Assembly (NCBI GenBank): GCA_024699495.1
Contig: JAILPK010000060.1
Location: forward strand, 1-62,050
From: Bacteroidaceae bacterium
GTDB taxonomy: Bacteria; Bacteroidota; Bacteroidia; Bacteroidales; Bacteroidaceae
Direction of reading: 5' to 3'
DNA length: 62,050 nucleotides
Position numbers and translations under genes: made by a program. Shown here piece by piece: positions 52,016 through 60,779 of this stretch (positions are counted from its first letter, which is position 1; each line of letters begins with the position of its first letter). The notes under the pieces were generated by a model. The model was not told where the DNA came from. It made no database searches and worked only from the letters and a program-made list of their open reading frames with translations.

Positions 52016-53236
52016 ATGTCCATAGCTAATCTCCTGAAAGTAGCGCTCAAGGCTATTCTCAACAACAAGGCCCGGTCCTTCCTCTCCATGCTTGGTATCA
52101 TTATCGGCGTGGCTGCTGTTATCGTCATGATGGCTATCGGACAGGGCTCAAAGGAAAGCATTCACAAAGAGCTCTCCACGATGGGTACTAATCTGCTGAC
52201 CATTCGCCCGGGTGCTGACATGCGCGGCGGCGTGCGCCTCGACCCATCGGCTATGCAGACACTGAAGCAGGCTGACTACGAGGCCATTCTCTCCGAAGCA
52301 AAATTCGTGAAGAAAGCCTCGCCGGAGGTCACGACCAGCGGTCAGGCTATCATCGGGTCAAACAACACCACCTCGACCTGTTACGGTGAGTCGCCCGATT
52401 ACATCAGCATAAAGTTATGGACGGTGGAGAGCGGTCAGTGTTTCACAGAGGAGGATGTGAAGAAATCTGCCAAAGTGTGTCTTATCGGTAAGACTGTGGT
52501 CAACGAGCTCTTCCCCAACGGTCAGGACCCGATAGGGAAAACAATCCGCTTCAAGACAATACCCTTCCGCGTGATCGGCGTGCTCAAAGGCAAGGGGTAT
52601 AACAACTGGGGCATGGACCAGGACAACGTCATCATCGCGCCATATACGACAGTGATGAAACGCCTGTCGGCCCAGACCCACTTCAACAGCATTGTCTGCT
52701 CAGCGCTGACCGAGGAACTGACCGATGCAGCCATCGAAGACCTCAAACAAATCCTGCGTCGCAGCCACAAACTGAAAGAGAGCGACGAAGACAACTTCAC
52801 AATCCGTTCGCAGCAGGAATTTATGGACACGATGTCTTCAACCATGGACACCATAACAATAATTCTCGTCGTAGCCGCTGCCTTCTCCCTGCTTGTGGCT
52901 GGTATAGGCATAATGAATATAATGCTCGTAAGCGTCACCGAGCGAACCAAGGAAATAGGTTTGCGCATGAGTGTCGGAGCCAGAGGGCTGGACATCAGCA
53001 ACCAGTTTCTCATCGAGAGCGTCACCATCAGCGTCACCGGGGGTGTGCTTGGAGTATTGCTGGGCGGTCTGCTGACCTGGGCATGCAACACCTGGGTCGG
53101 TTACCCGGCGGTTATACCGATGTGGAGCGTGATTGTATCATTTGCAGTATGCGTTCTGATCGGCATCGGCTTTGGATATATCCCCGCACAGAAGGCTGCG
53201 AGAATGGACCCGATAGAGGCAATCAGATATGAATAA
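52016..53236 (+). CDS. MacB-type ABC exporter, permease subunit
   Basis: A 406-residue permease with the MacB topology: one N-terminal membrane helix (MLGIIIGVAAVIVMMAIGQGS), a large periplasmic domain (about 50-275; GTNLLTIRPGADMRGG), then three C-terminal helices (IILVVAAAFSLLVAGIGIMNIML, ISVTGGVLGVLLGGLLTWA, IVSFAVCVLIGIGFGYIPAQKAARMDP). Such systems export peptides, macrolides or siderophores; the substrate is unknown. Confidence 0.93.
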   Translation: MSIANLLKVALKAILNNKARSFLSMLGIIIGVAAVIVMMAIGQGSKESIHKELSTMGTNLLTIRPGADMRGGVRLDPSAMQTLKQADYEAILSEAKFVKKASPEVTTSGQAIIGSNNTTSTCYGESPDYISIKLWTVESGQCFTEEDVKKSAKVCLIGKTVVNELFPNGQDPIGKTIRFKTIPFRVIGVLKGKGYNNWGMDQDNVIIAPYTTVMKRLSAQTHFNSIVCSALTEELTDAAIEDLKQILRRSHKLKESDEDNFTIRSQQEFMDTMSSTMDTITIILVVAAAFSLLVAGIGIMNIMLVSVTERTKEIGLRMSVGARGLDISNQFLIESVTISVTGGVLGVLLGGLLTWACNTWVGYPAVIPMWSVIVSFAVCVLIGIGFGYIPAQKAARMDPIEAIRYE

Positions 53237-53293
53237 CTGCTCTACAGCAAGATATTTCCTACTTGATAATAACTGCTTAAAAACAAAAATAAG

Positions 53294-54073
53294 ATGAAAC
53301 GAATCCTTTCAATCATGTTACTCTCCCTGCCTTTATTTTCCATGGCAGAGACAAGGCTTATGCAGACGCTGTCTGAAAGTCATGATTTAATTCCATATCC
53401 AAGAATAAGAGAGGATAAGACCGAACCCAAGTCTGTAAGGATTGCCCGGATCGAAGGCAAAGCCACAGCCCTGGCCCCGGAATCAGTAAAGCCGGCTCCA
53501 ACAGGAGTGAGCAAATACCTCGCAGGGGCTGTTCCTGAGGTAAATGGGATTGTCACCTTCACACAGACTTTCTATGTGCTGGACAAGAATCGGGAATACA
53601 CCTACCCCATCATGCGCGATTTCGCCAAGAGCCTCGTTGCCGGGAGCGTCCCCAACAGCCTGCGGGCAAGAGTGCTCACCGACGATGCCCAGGCTGGCAA
53701 TGCCGTTGTCAAAGTGGAAGAATACATGACATTCAAGAAGAAATTCCTGAATCTTGACCGCGCCCAGTTCCGTTTCCTCTTCTCTGCCGAATGTGACGAC
53801 AAAGGCAAGGTGAAGATGACCATTACCCAGATTTCCTACGGTTATGAAGAAGACAACGAGGGAAAATTCGGCATCACATACAAAGCTGAGGAATGGATCA
53901 CCGACAAGGAGGCCATCAACAAGTCGGGCACAAAACTTTATCCACGAAGCGGGAAATTCCGCCGCTTCACCGTCAACCGCGTAGAGGACATCTTCAACGC
54001 AGCACGCGAGAAATTCGAGGAGAAGAAAAAAGCTGAGGACAAAAAGAAAATAAATAAGCTCGTCGGTGAATAA
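53294..54073 (+). CDS. Secreted DUF4468-like protein
   Basis: A 259-residue protein with a signal peptide (1-18) and a TBP-like DUF4468 domain (about 80-180; GIVTFTQTFYVLDKNREYTYPIMRDFAKS...VEEYMTFKKKFLNLDRAQFRF). The C-terminus is Lys/Glu-rich and charged. The family is common in Bacteroidota and has no known function. It starts 57 bases after the permease gene and its stop codon lies inside the start region of the TPR gene, so the two are translationally linked. Confidence 0.75.
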   Translation: MKRILSIMLLSLPLFSMAETRLMQTLSESHDLIPYPRIREDKTEPKSVRIARIEGKATALAPESVKPAPTGVSKYLAGAVPEVNGIVTFTQTFYVLDKNREYTYPIMRDFAKSLVAGSVPNSLRARVLTDDAQAGNAVVKVEEYMTFKKKFLNLDRAQFRFLFSAECDDKGKVKMTITQISYGYEEDNEGKFGITYKAEEWITDKEAINKSGTKLYPRSGKFRRFTVNRVEDIFNAAREKFEEKKKAEDKKKINKLVGE

Positions 54074-54254
54074 GGAAAAAGCACAAATACTTTACGAGAA
54101 GGGCAACGCCTACCGCCGTGAGCAGCGGTGGGGCGATGCTCTTAACGCTTATTCCGAGGCTGTTAAGTTAGACCCGGATTCACCTGCGCGCCATGCTTAC
54201 GAGATGCTGGTGCAGATCATGGAATATCGATGCAAAGACTATTACAACCCATGA
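54066..54254 (+). CDS. Small TPR protein
   Basis: A 62-residue protein made of little more than one tetratricopeptide repeat (EKGNAYRREQRWGDALNAYSEAVKLDPDSPA), ending KDYYNP. The GTG at 54066 overlaps the DUF4468 stop codon, which supports coupled translation. Similar small TPR proteins stand before vor/kor gene sets in related genomes to my knowledge; its job is unknown, perhaps assembly of the oxidoreductase. Confidence 0.75.
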   Translation: MNKEKAQILYEKGNAYRREQRWGDALNAYSEAVKLDPDSPARHAYEMLVQIMEYRCKDYYNP

Positions 54255-54349
54255 TTCCATGCTGCCTGCTTCTGCACACAACTCATATTCAGGCATAAGA
54301 ATTGCACATAAATTATTAATTAAATAAACAAAAAAAAAGAAAGTAAAAA

Positions 54350-54589
54350 ATGGGAAAAATCAAAGGAGCTATAGTCATAAACGAGGAGCGCTGCAAAGGA
54401 TGCGACCTCTGCGCTGTGGCTTGTCCGCTCCATCTTATTTCCCCTTCGGGAAAAGTAAATCATAGAGGCTATCCCTATGTGATTCAGGATGACCCCGAAG
54501 GGCGATGCACCGGTTGCACATCATGTGCCATAGTATGCCCCGATGGCTGCATTTCAGTTTATAGAGTAAAAAATGAAAGTGAGAAGTAA
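54350..54589 (+). CDS. 2-oxoacid:ferredoxin oxidoreductase, delta (ferredoxin) subunit
   Basis: A 79-residue protein with two [4Fe-4S] motifs, CKGCDLCAVACP and CTGCTSCAIVCP. It passes electrons from the thiamine-diphosphate site to free ferredoxin. It begins the four-subunit set and ends one base before the alpha-subunit ATG at 54591. Confidence 0.93.
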   Translation: MGKIKGAIVINEERCKGCDLCAVACPLHLISPSGKVNHRGYPYVIQDDPEGRCTGCTSCAIVCPDGCISVYRVKNESEK

Positions 54590-54590
54590 A

Positions 54591-55688
54591 ATGAGCGACA
54601 ATAATCAATCAATACTACTGATGAAGGGTAATGAGGCTATTGCCCACGCAGCAATTCGCTGCGGATGCGACGGCTATTTCGGTTACCCTATCACCCCGCA
54701 GAGTGAGATATTAGAGACTTTAGCGGCAGAAAAACCATGGGAAACAACAGGTATGGTAGTGGTTCAGGCCGAAAGCGAGGTAGCCAGCATAAATATGATT
54801 TATGGAGGCGGAGGAGCCGGCAAACGCGTGATGACCAGCAGCAGCAGCCCCGGGGTTGCTCTGATGCAGGAGGGAATCACATATATGGCTGGTGCTGAAA
54901 TTCCCGGACTTATCGTCAATGTTCAGCGTGGAGGCCCGGGGCTCGGTACAATACAGCCCTCGCAAGGTGACTATTTTCAGGCAACCCGCGGAGGCGGAAA
55001 CGGCGACTATCAGGTCATCATCCTCGCTCCGGCCAGTGTGCAGGAAATGGCTGACTTCGTTGATATGGCCTTCAACCTCGCCTTCAAATACCGCAACCCT
55101 GCGATGATACTCTCCGACGGAATCATCGGTCAGATGATGGAGAAGGTGGTTCTACCGCCTTTCAAGGCCCGACGCACAGAAGAGGAAATACGTGAGGAAT
55201 GCCCATGGGCTTCCATCGGACGTACTCCGGACCGCAAATGCAATGTCATTACATCGCTCGAACTGAACCCCTCCGAGATGGAGCAGCGCAACCTGCACCT
55301 GCAGGAGAAATATGCAGAGATAGAGCGCTCCGAAGTCCGTTTCGAAGAGACGATGACCGAGGATGCAGATTTCATAATCGTAGCATTCGGCAGCGCAGCA
55401 CGCATAGCAGCAAAGGCCATATCCATCTGCCGCGCCAGCGGGATAAAGGTGGGACTTCTGCGACCGATAACCTTGTGGCCCTTCCCCACCCTGCGTATCC
55501 GGCAGCTGGCAGAAAAAGCCAAGGGTATTCTCTGCGTGGAAATAAATGCCGGACAGATGGTGCAGGACGTCCGGCTCGCATCCGAGGGGCGTTGCCCCGT
55601 AGCCCACTACGGCCGCATGGGAGGTATTGTCCCCACGCCCGATGACATCATCAATGCTCTCAAGAGCAATCAGAAATTCTCAATCTGA
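54591..55688 (+). CDS. vorB: 2-oxoacid:ferredoxin oxidoreductase, alpha subunit (VorB/KorA-like)
   Basis: A 365-residue subunit with LLMKGNEAIAHAAIRCGCDGYFGYPITPQSE at the start, the QAESEVASINMIYGGGGAGKR motif and GGPGLGTIQPSQGDY, all of the pyrimidine-binding (POR_N) domain, followed by domain II. It oxidises branched-chain 2-oxoacids or 2-oxoglutarate to acyl-CoA. The exact substrate cannot be settled from sequence alone. An upstream ATG at 54573 overlaps the ferredoxin gene and is less likely. Confidence 0.9.
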   Translation: MSDNNQSILLMKGNEAIAHAAIRCGCDGYFGYPITPQSEILETLAAEKPWETTGMVVVQAESEVASINMIYGGGGAGKRVMTSSSSPGVALMQEGITYMAGAEIPGLIVNVQRGGPGLGTIQPSQGDYFQATRGGGNGDYQVIILAPASVQEMADFVDMAFNLAFKYRNPAMILSDGIIGQMMEKVVLPPFKARRTEEEIREECPWASIGRTPDRKCNVITSLELNPSEMEQRNLHLQEKYAEIERSEVRFEETMTEDADFIIVAFGSAARIAAKAISICRASGIKVGLLRPITLWPFPTLRIRQLAEKAKGILCVEINAGQMVQDVRLASEGRCPVAHYGRMGGIVPTPDDIINALKSNQKFSI

Positions 55689-55725
55689 AATCCATAATTT
55701 CAACCCAATAATTATAAAGAAAAGC

Positions 55726-55896
55726 ATGGAGAGGGAAAATATACGCGCCATACTTAACACCTTGTTCCTGATCATTGCAGTTATCGGCCTTCTGGTTTAT
55801 TTCTGCTATCCCAGCCATCATATCTATGGCATCAGCATCATCGCAGTAGCAATGGTATTAAAGATTGCCGAGTTCTTTATCCGATTCATGCTCTGA
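55726..55896 (+). CDS. Small membrane protein within the vor operon
   Basis: A 56-residue protein, MERENIRAILNTLFLIIAVIG... to FFIRFML, with two membrane segments (about 8-25 and 30-52). It is placed between the alpha and beta subunit genes with a 6-base gap to the latter, so it is surely in the operon. The family function is unknown; it could anchor the oxidoreductase at the membrane. Confidence 0.75.
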   Translation: MERENIRAILNTLFLIIAVIGLLVYFCYPSHHIYGISIIAVAMVLKIAEFFIRFML

Positions 55897-55902
55897 CATA
55901 TT

Positions 55903-56682
55903 ATGACAAGACAAGAAATTATATCCCCCGAAAACCTCGTCTATCAGAAACCCCTTCTGATGAACGACAACCACATGCATTACTGCCCCGGCTGTTCCCA
56001 CGGCGTAGTGCATAAGCTCGTAGCTGAGGTAATTGAAGAAATGGGCCTCACTGACCACGCCGTAGGCATCTCGCCCGTTGGCTGTTCTGTATTTGCATAC
56101 AAATATATTGATATCGACTGGCAGGAAGCTGCCCACGGCAGAGCACCTGCCATCGCCACTGCCATCAAACGCCTCTGGCCCGACCGCCTCGTGTTCACCT
56201 ATCAGGGCGACGGTGACCTGGCATGCATCGGAACTGCGGAGACTATCCACGCTCTTAACCGTGGCGAAAACATCACTATCATCTTCATCAACAACGCCAT
56301 CTACGGAATGACCGGAGGACAGATGGCACCGACCACTCTGCTCGGGCAGAAGACTTCCACCTGCCCCTACGGCCGTCAGGCTGACCTCCACGGATTCCCG
56401 CTCAAGATAACAGAGATAGCTGCAACCCTCGAAGGCACATGCTATGTCTCACGCCAGTCTGTTCACTCCGTGGCTGCTATCAGAAAAGCTAAAGCCGCTA
56501 TTCGGAAAGCCTTTGAAAATTCGATGAAGGGACTCGGCTCTAACCTGGTGGAAATCGTCTCTACCTGTAGCTCGGGATGGAAACTGACACCCACCGAGGC
56601 AAACAAATGGATGACAGAACACATGTTCCCGTTCTATCCTGTCGGCGACCTCAAGGACACTACACTTAATCAGACAAAATAA
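55903..56682 (+). CDS. vorA: 2-oxoacid:ferredoxin oxidoreductase, beta (ThDP) subunit
   Basis: A 259-residue thiamine-diphosphate-binding subunit. The motif YCPGCSHGVVHK near residue 26 and the ThDP/Mg motif GDGDLACIGTAETIHALNRGENITIIFINNAIYG near 106 are intact. It pairs with the alpha subunit to form the active site. Confidence 0.92.
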   Translation: MTRQEIISPENLVYQKPLLMNDNHMHYCPGCSHGVVHKLVAEVIEEMGLTDHAVGISPVGCSVFAYKYIDIDWQEAAHGRAPAIATAIKRLWPDRLVFTYQGDGDLACIGTAETIHALNRGENITIIFINNAIYGMTGGQMAPTTLLGQKTSTCPYGRQADLHGFPLKITEIAATLEGTCYVSRQSVHSVAAIRKAKAAIRKAFENSMKGLGSNLVEIVSTCSSGWKLTPTEANKWMTEHMFPFYPVGDLKDTTLNQTK

Positions 56683-56709
56683 GATTAATAATCAAAACAC
56701 ATGCTTACA

Positions 56710-56736
56710 CCCCCATTCTCTTCGGCAGAAGGGGGG
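56710..56736. repeat. C/G hairpin between vor genes
   Basis: CCCCC-A-TTCT (56710-56719) pairs with AGAA-GGGGG (56727-56735). It lies in the 70-base gap between the beta and gamma subunit genes, with an A-rich stretch after it. Confidence 0.55.
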
Positions 56737-56752
56737 AAAAGCCAAGAAAAAT

Positions 56753-57289
56753 ATGACTGAAGAAATAATTATATCAGGCTTTGGAGGCCAGGGAGTGCTC
56801 TCTATGGGTAAGATTCTGGCCTACGGCGCGCTCATGGAGGGTAAAGAGGTATCCTGGATGCCTGCTTACGGCCCCGAACAGCGAGGAGGTACAGCGAATG
56901 TAACCGTTATCGTGAGTGACGACCCTATATCTTCACCTATCCTGAGTCAGTATGACACTGCCATTGTGCTCAACCAGCCCTCGCTGGACCGCTTCGAGCC
57001 CCTTGTGAAACCCGGCGGCAATCTGATTTTCGATGGCTATGGAATCAGCGAACCGCCAACACGCAAAGACATTAATATATATGAGGTGTCTGCGATGGAT
57101 GCTGCTGCTGAGATGGGTAATCCGAAAGGATTCAACATGATTGTCCTCGGCGCATTGCTCAGGATATGCCCCATCGTTGGTATTGAGCACATCCTGAAGG
57201 GACTGCGAAAGACTCTGCCCGAACGCCATCACCATCTGATTCCTGCAAATGAGCTGGCGCTGCGCAAAGGAATGGATATTGTAAAATAA
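56753..57289 (+). CDS. vorC: 2-oxoacid:ferredoxin oxidoreductase, gamma subunit
   Basis: A 178-residue subunit with ISGFGGQGVLSMGKILAYGA at the start and SWMPAYGPEQRGGTANVTVIVSD, both hallmarks of the gamma domain (POR). It binds the CoA end of the reaction. Last subunit gene of the set. Confidence 0.93.
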   Translation: MTEEIIISGFGGQGVLSMGKILAYGALMEGKEVSWMPAYGPEQRGGTANVTVIVSDDPISSPILSQYDTAIVLNQPSLDRFEPLVKPGGNLIFDGYGISEPPTRKDINIYEVSAMDAAAEMGNPKGFNMIVLGALLRICPIVGIEHILKGLRKTLPERHHHLIPANELALRKGMDIVK

Positions 57290-57298
57290 CTCACACTC

Positions 57299-57329
57299 TC
57301 TCCCCCCCTGCTAATTGTGAGGGGGGAGA
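57299..57329. repeat. C/G hairpin between vorC and the porin gene
   Basis: TCTCCCCCC (57299-57307) and GGGGGGAGA (57321-57329) form a 9-bp stem with a 13-base loop, 10 bases after the vorC stop. No T-tract follows, so it may be a processing or stability element, not a full terminator. Confidence 0.55.
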
Positions 57330-57342
57330 TTACTTGCAAGAC

Positions 57343-59661
57343 ATGGGAAAAGAGAAGAACATGCCTGTCTATGCCCAGAAACCACACACCATGTTTTTGG
57401 GTGATTTAATATCTGAAGTTTCCACTTCCTACTTCTTCAAGAAGGCGGGGGTGGTTCTTCTCTTCTTTTTCATTGCCTCTGCCATCCACGCCCAGGACTT
57501 GGACACTGAGCAAAACGGCTTCGGCGTGGATAATGAGAATATGGATATGACCTCGGGCACTAACCGCGTGCAATGGGGGCGCGACACCACCGCAGTAGAG
57601 AAGGATATACCGATTGAATACCACCAGTGGTACATCGACGAAGTGTTCGGAACCAAACTATACCAGGAATTCAACGACACCCTGCCCCACCTCTTCCAGA
57701 ACTTCAATGCTGCCGACGGCCTCACGGGGGAATACCATATTCTCGGAAACCTCGGGTCGCCGCGATTCGAAATCAACTGGTTCGACCGTGGCATCGTTGA
57801 CGATTTATTTTTCATACAGCAGATGAGCCAGGCACACACTACTCCTGGCAACATCCTCTTCACAAACACCAAGAGCCCTGTCACCAACCTGCAATACCAC
57901 AAAAGCGGGACCAGGCAGGATGGACAAGACCGCTTCCACGCCTATTTCGCCTCGAACATCAATAAGAGAGCTGGCTTCGGATTCAAATTCGACTACCTCT
58001 ACGGACGGGGCTATTACCTCTCCTCCTCTCAGTCGCAGTTTACTGGCCATCTGTTTGGCTACTACAGCGGCGAACGCTACGAGATGCATGCCTTCGGAGG
58101 CTACGAGCATTTCAAGATGGCCGAGAACGGAGGAATCGAAGACGACAGATACATCACCGATCCGCAGAGCTTCCCCCAGAGCTACGGGAGCCGCGATATC
58201 CCCACGGTCATGGATGACACCTGGAACCGCAACGACCAGCACACCTACTACCTCACTCAGAAATATAACTTGGGAATTTACCGGGAGCGCGTTGTACCTG
58301 ACAGCCTCAAACCTCAAATGCCACAAGCTGCCGAACTGATGATGAGCATTCGTCCAGACAGCCTGCGATCTGTCATTCAGGCCGACTCTACACGACTAAG
58401 TATCACTCTCGACTCTCTGCGCAATGCGTGGCAGCAGGCGCAGCCTGTGCCCATGGATTTCGTTCCCGTGACCAGCTTCCTCCACACCTTCAAACTGGAA
58501 AGACTCGCACACACCTTCTACAGCAATGGAGGGATAGAAAGCAGCTATTTCTCCAACGCACCCTATTATTCCTCGAGCTTCAGCACCATCGAGGACCGCT
58601 CTGTAGGCCTCAGGATTCGCAACATGCTCGGAATACAGCTGCGCGAGGGCTTCAACAAATGGGCCAAGGCTGGCATTACTCTCTACGCCGCACACGAATT
58701 CAAGCATTTCTGGATTCCAAGCCTCGAATCCACCGATTCCACAGCGGCCTATGACAGCTACGTGGAAAACAACGTCTTCGTCGGAGGCAGGATAGCCAAG
58801 ACCCAGGGACGCGCCATCCACTTTGACGCCGGCGCTGAATTCTGCGTGGCTGGCGCAAATGCCGGAGACATGGACATTAACGGAACTGCAGACCTCAATT
58901 TCCGCCTCGGCAGAGACACCGTAAGATTCGAGGTCAGCTCTGCATTTAAATTATTGGGAACCGCATTCTTTTTCTCCCACTTCCATGGGAAAGGCATTTG
59001 GATGGACAATGATGATTTAGCCAGAGAGACAAGGACCCGAGTCGAAGGCAAACTGACCATAGACCGAACCATGACCTCGCTGCGTTTCGGCTTGGAGAAC
59101 ATCTCCAAATACACTCATTTCGCATCGGTCCTAACACCCAACTACGCTTCCAACGGGACTACCGTTACATCCTATTCCCACGACATCACTGTGAACCAGC
59201 AGGATGGCAGCATTCAGGTGATGAGCGCCGCTCTGAACCAAGACCTGCATCTCGGCATCTTCCATTGGGACAACGCCGTAACATGGCAACACTCCACCAA
59301 ACCGGACGTGCTGCCACTGCCCGCACTCAGCATTTACACCAACCCGTATATCGTATTCCACATTGCCAAGGTCCTACGCGTCGAACTGGGCGCTGACATG
59401 AGATACTTCACCAAATACTACGCCCCAGATTATTCACCTGTAATAAACACCTTTGCCATTCAGGACGTTAACCAGGAACGCATTAAAATCGGCAACTGGC
59501 CAATTATAAACGTCTATGCAAATTTCGCCATCAAACGCGTTCGCGGATATATAAACTACACTCACGCCAATGCAGGCAACGGATTCGCCTTCTGGGCTCC
59601 ACACTACCCCATCGACCCCACAAGCCTGCGTTTCGGCATCAGCTGGAACTTCTACGACTGA
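57343..59661 (+). CDS. Putative porin (outer-membrane beta-barrel)
   Basis: A 772-residue protein of the Porin_10-like Bacteroidota group. An N-terminal hydrophobic segment (AGVVLLFFFIASAIHAQ) is the signal peptide, preceded by an unusually long leader; the real start may be the ATG at 57391. Much of the rest alternates polar and aromatic residues (AGFGFKFDYLYGRGYYLSS, GYFSGERYE-like strands, KRVRGYINYTHANAGNGF) and the chain ends with an aromatic residue close to the end (ISWNFYD), as barrels do. Substrate unknown. Confidence 0.82.
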   Translation: MGKEKNMPVYAQKPHTMFLGDLISEVSTSYFFKKAGVVLLFFFIASAIHAQDLDTEQNGFGVDNENMDMTSGTNRVQWGRDTTAVEKDIPIEYHQWYIDEVFGTKLYQEFNDTLPHLFQNFNAADGLTGEYHILGNLGSPRFEINWFDRGIVDDLFFIQQMSQAHTTPGNILFTNTKSPVTNLQYHKSGTRQDGQDRFHAYFASNINKRAGFGFKFDYLYGRGYYLSSSQSQFTGHLFGYYSGERYEMHAFGGYEHFKMAENGGIEDDRYITDPQSFPQSYGSRDIPTVMDDTWNRNDQHTYYLTQKYNLGIYRERVVPDSLKPQMPQAAELMMSIRPDSLRSVIQADSTRLSITLDSLRNAWQQAQPVPMDFVPVTSFLHTFKLERLAHTFYSNGGIESSYFSNAPYYSSSFSTIEDRSVGLRIRNMLGIQLREGFNKWAKAGITLYAAHEFKHFWIPSLESTDSTAAYDSYVENNVFVGGRIAKTQGRAIHFDAGAEFCVAGANAGDMDINGTADLNFRLGRDTVRFEVSSAFKLLGTAFFFSHFHGKGIWMDNDDLARETRTRVEGKLTIDRTMTSLRFGLENISKYTHFASVLTPNYASNGTTVTSYSHDITVNQQDGSIQVMSAALNQDLHLGIFHWDNAVTWQHSTKPDVLPLPALSIYTNPYIVFHIAKVLRVELGADMRYFTKYYAPDYSPVINTFAIQDVNQERIKIGNWPIINVYANFAIKRVRGYINYTHANAGNGFAFWAPHYPIDPTSLRFGISWNFYD

Positions 59662-59797
59662 CCTAAGTCTGGAGGCCTGCCCCGAAAATAATCCCCACCA
59701 TTTTGGTGGTGCCCATCATCCTCAGTTATCATGGGGAAAAGAGATACTCGCACCCCCCTGTAAACAAAAGACACCTCTGTTGTGAGCTAAGATATTT

Positions 59798-60775
59798 ATG
59801 CATGACATGATTACCATACTCGGACCTACAGCCTGCGGAAAAACTGCCGTGGCTACGCATCTGGCTGCTACCCTCGGCAACGCTGAGATTATATCAGCAG
59901 ACTCCAGACAGGTATTCCGTGGTATGGACATAGGCACGGGGAAAGACCTTGCAGATTTTGTCGTCAGCCTGCCGCAGTCTTCATCCGAACATTCTGACTC
60001 ACACTCGCAGACCGTCACCATACCCCACCACCTCATAGATATAGCCGATCCGGGAACGAAATACAGCGTTTTCGAATTTCAGCGTGATTTCCTCAAAGCC
60101 TTTGACGACATCCGGGGCAGAAAGGCTCTGCCCATTCTGTGCGGGGGCACAGGGCTGTATATTGAAAGCGTGCTGCGGGCATACAAACTGGTTGAGGTGC
60201 CCGTAAACAGCCTATTGCGCGAGAAACTCGAGGGGAAAAGTCTCTCCGAACTGACTGATATACTCAGATCATACAAGAGACTTCACAACACCACTGATGT
60301 AGATACTGCCCGACGCGCAATCCGAGCCATCGAAATCGAGGACTTTTATCGCGAGCACCATATTGATGACACCCAGCCCTTCCCCACACTGAAATCCCTC
60401 ACCATCGGCATAAGCGTGGACCGCATGCTGAGGCGCGAACGCATATCTAAACGCCTGCGCCACAGACTCGAACACGAGGGGATGGTGGAAGAAGTGGAAA
60501 GCCTGCTTGCACAGGGAGTACCCGCCGAAGCGCTCATCTCTTACGGCTTGGAATATCGTTATCTTACTCTATATATCTGCGGACAGCTCAGCTATGAAGA
60601 AATGGTCAGACAACTGGAGATTGCCATTCACCAGTTCGCCAAACGCCAGATGACTTATTTCCGCGGAATGGAACGCCGCGGGGTGCATATCCATTGGATT
60701 GAAGGAGGCGGACCGGCCGCAGAGACTGCAGAATCAATAGTCACACTCTTTAAGGATAGACAAGAAGAAATATAA
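59798..60775 (+). CDS. miaA: tRNA dimethylallyltransferase
   Basis: Adds the isopentenyl group to A37 of tRNAs that read UNN codons. The 325-residue protein has the P-loop GPTACGKT near 10, SADSRQVFRGMDIGTGKD near 35, PHHLIDIADPG near 70, GGTGLYIESVLRAY near 110 and the C-terminal QFAKRQMTYFRGM. A start three codons downstream (59807) is possible. It is four bases from the next gene, so they form an operon. Confidence 0.95.
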   Translation: MHDMITILGPTACGKTAVATHLAATLGNAEIISADSRQVFRGMDIGTGKDLADFVVSLPQSSSEHSDSHSQTVTIPHHLIDIADPGTKYSVFEFQRDFLKAFDDIRGRKALPILCGGTGLYIESVLRAYKLVEVPVNSLLREKLEGKSLSELTDILRSYKRLHNTTDVDTARRAIRAIEIEDFYREHHIDDTQPFPTLKSLTIGISVDRMLRRERISKRLRHRLEHEGMVEEVESLLAQGVPAEALISYGLEYRYLTLYICGQLSYEEMVRQLEIAIHQFAKRQMTYFRGMERRGVHIHWIEGGGPAAETAESIVTLFKDRQEEI

Positions 60776-60779
60776 GAAT

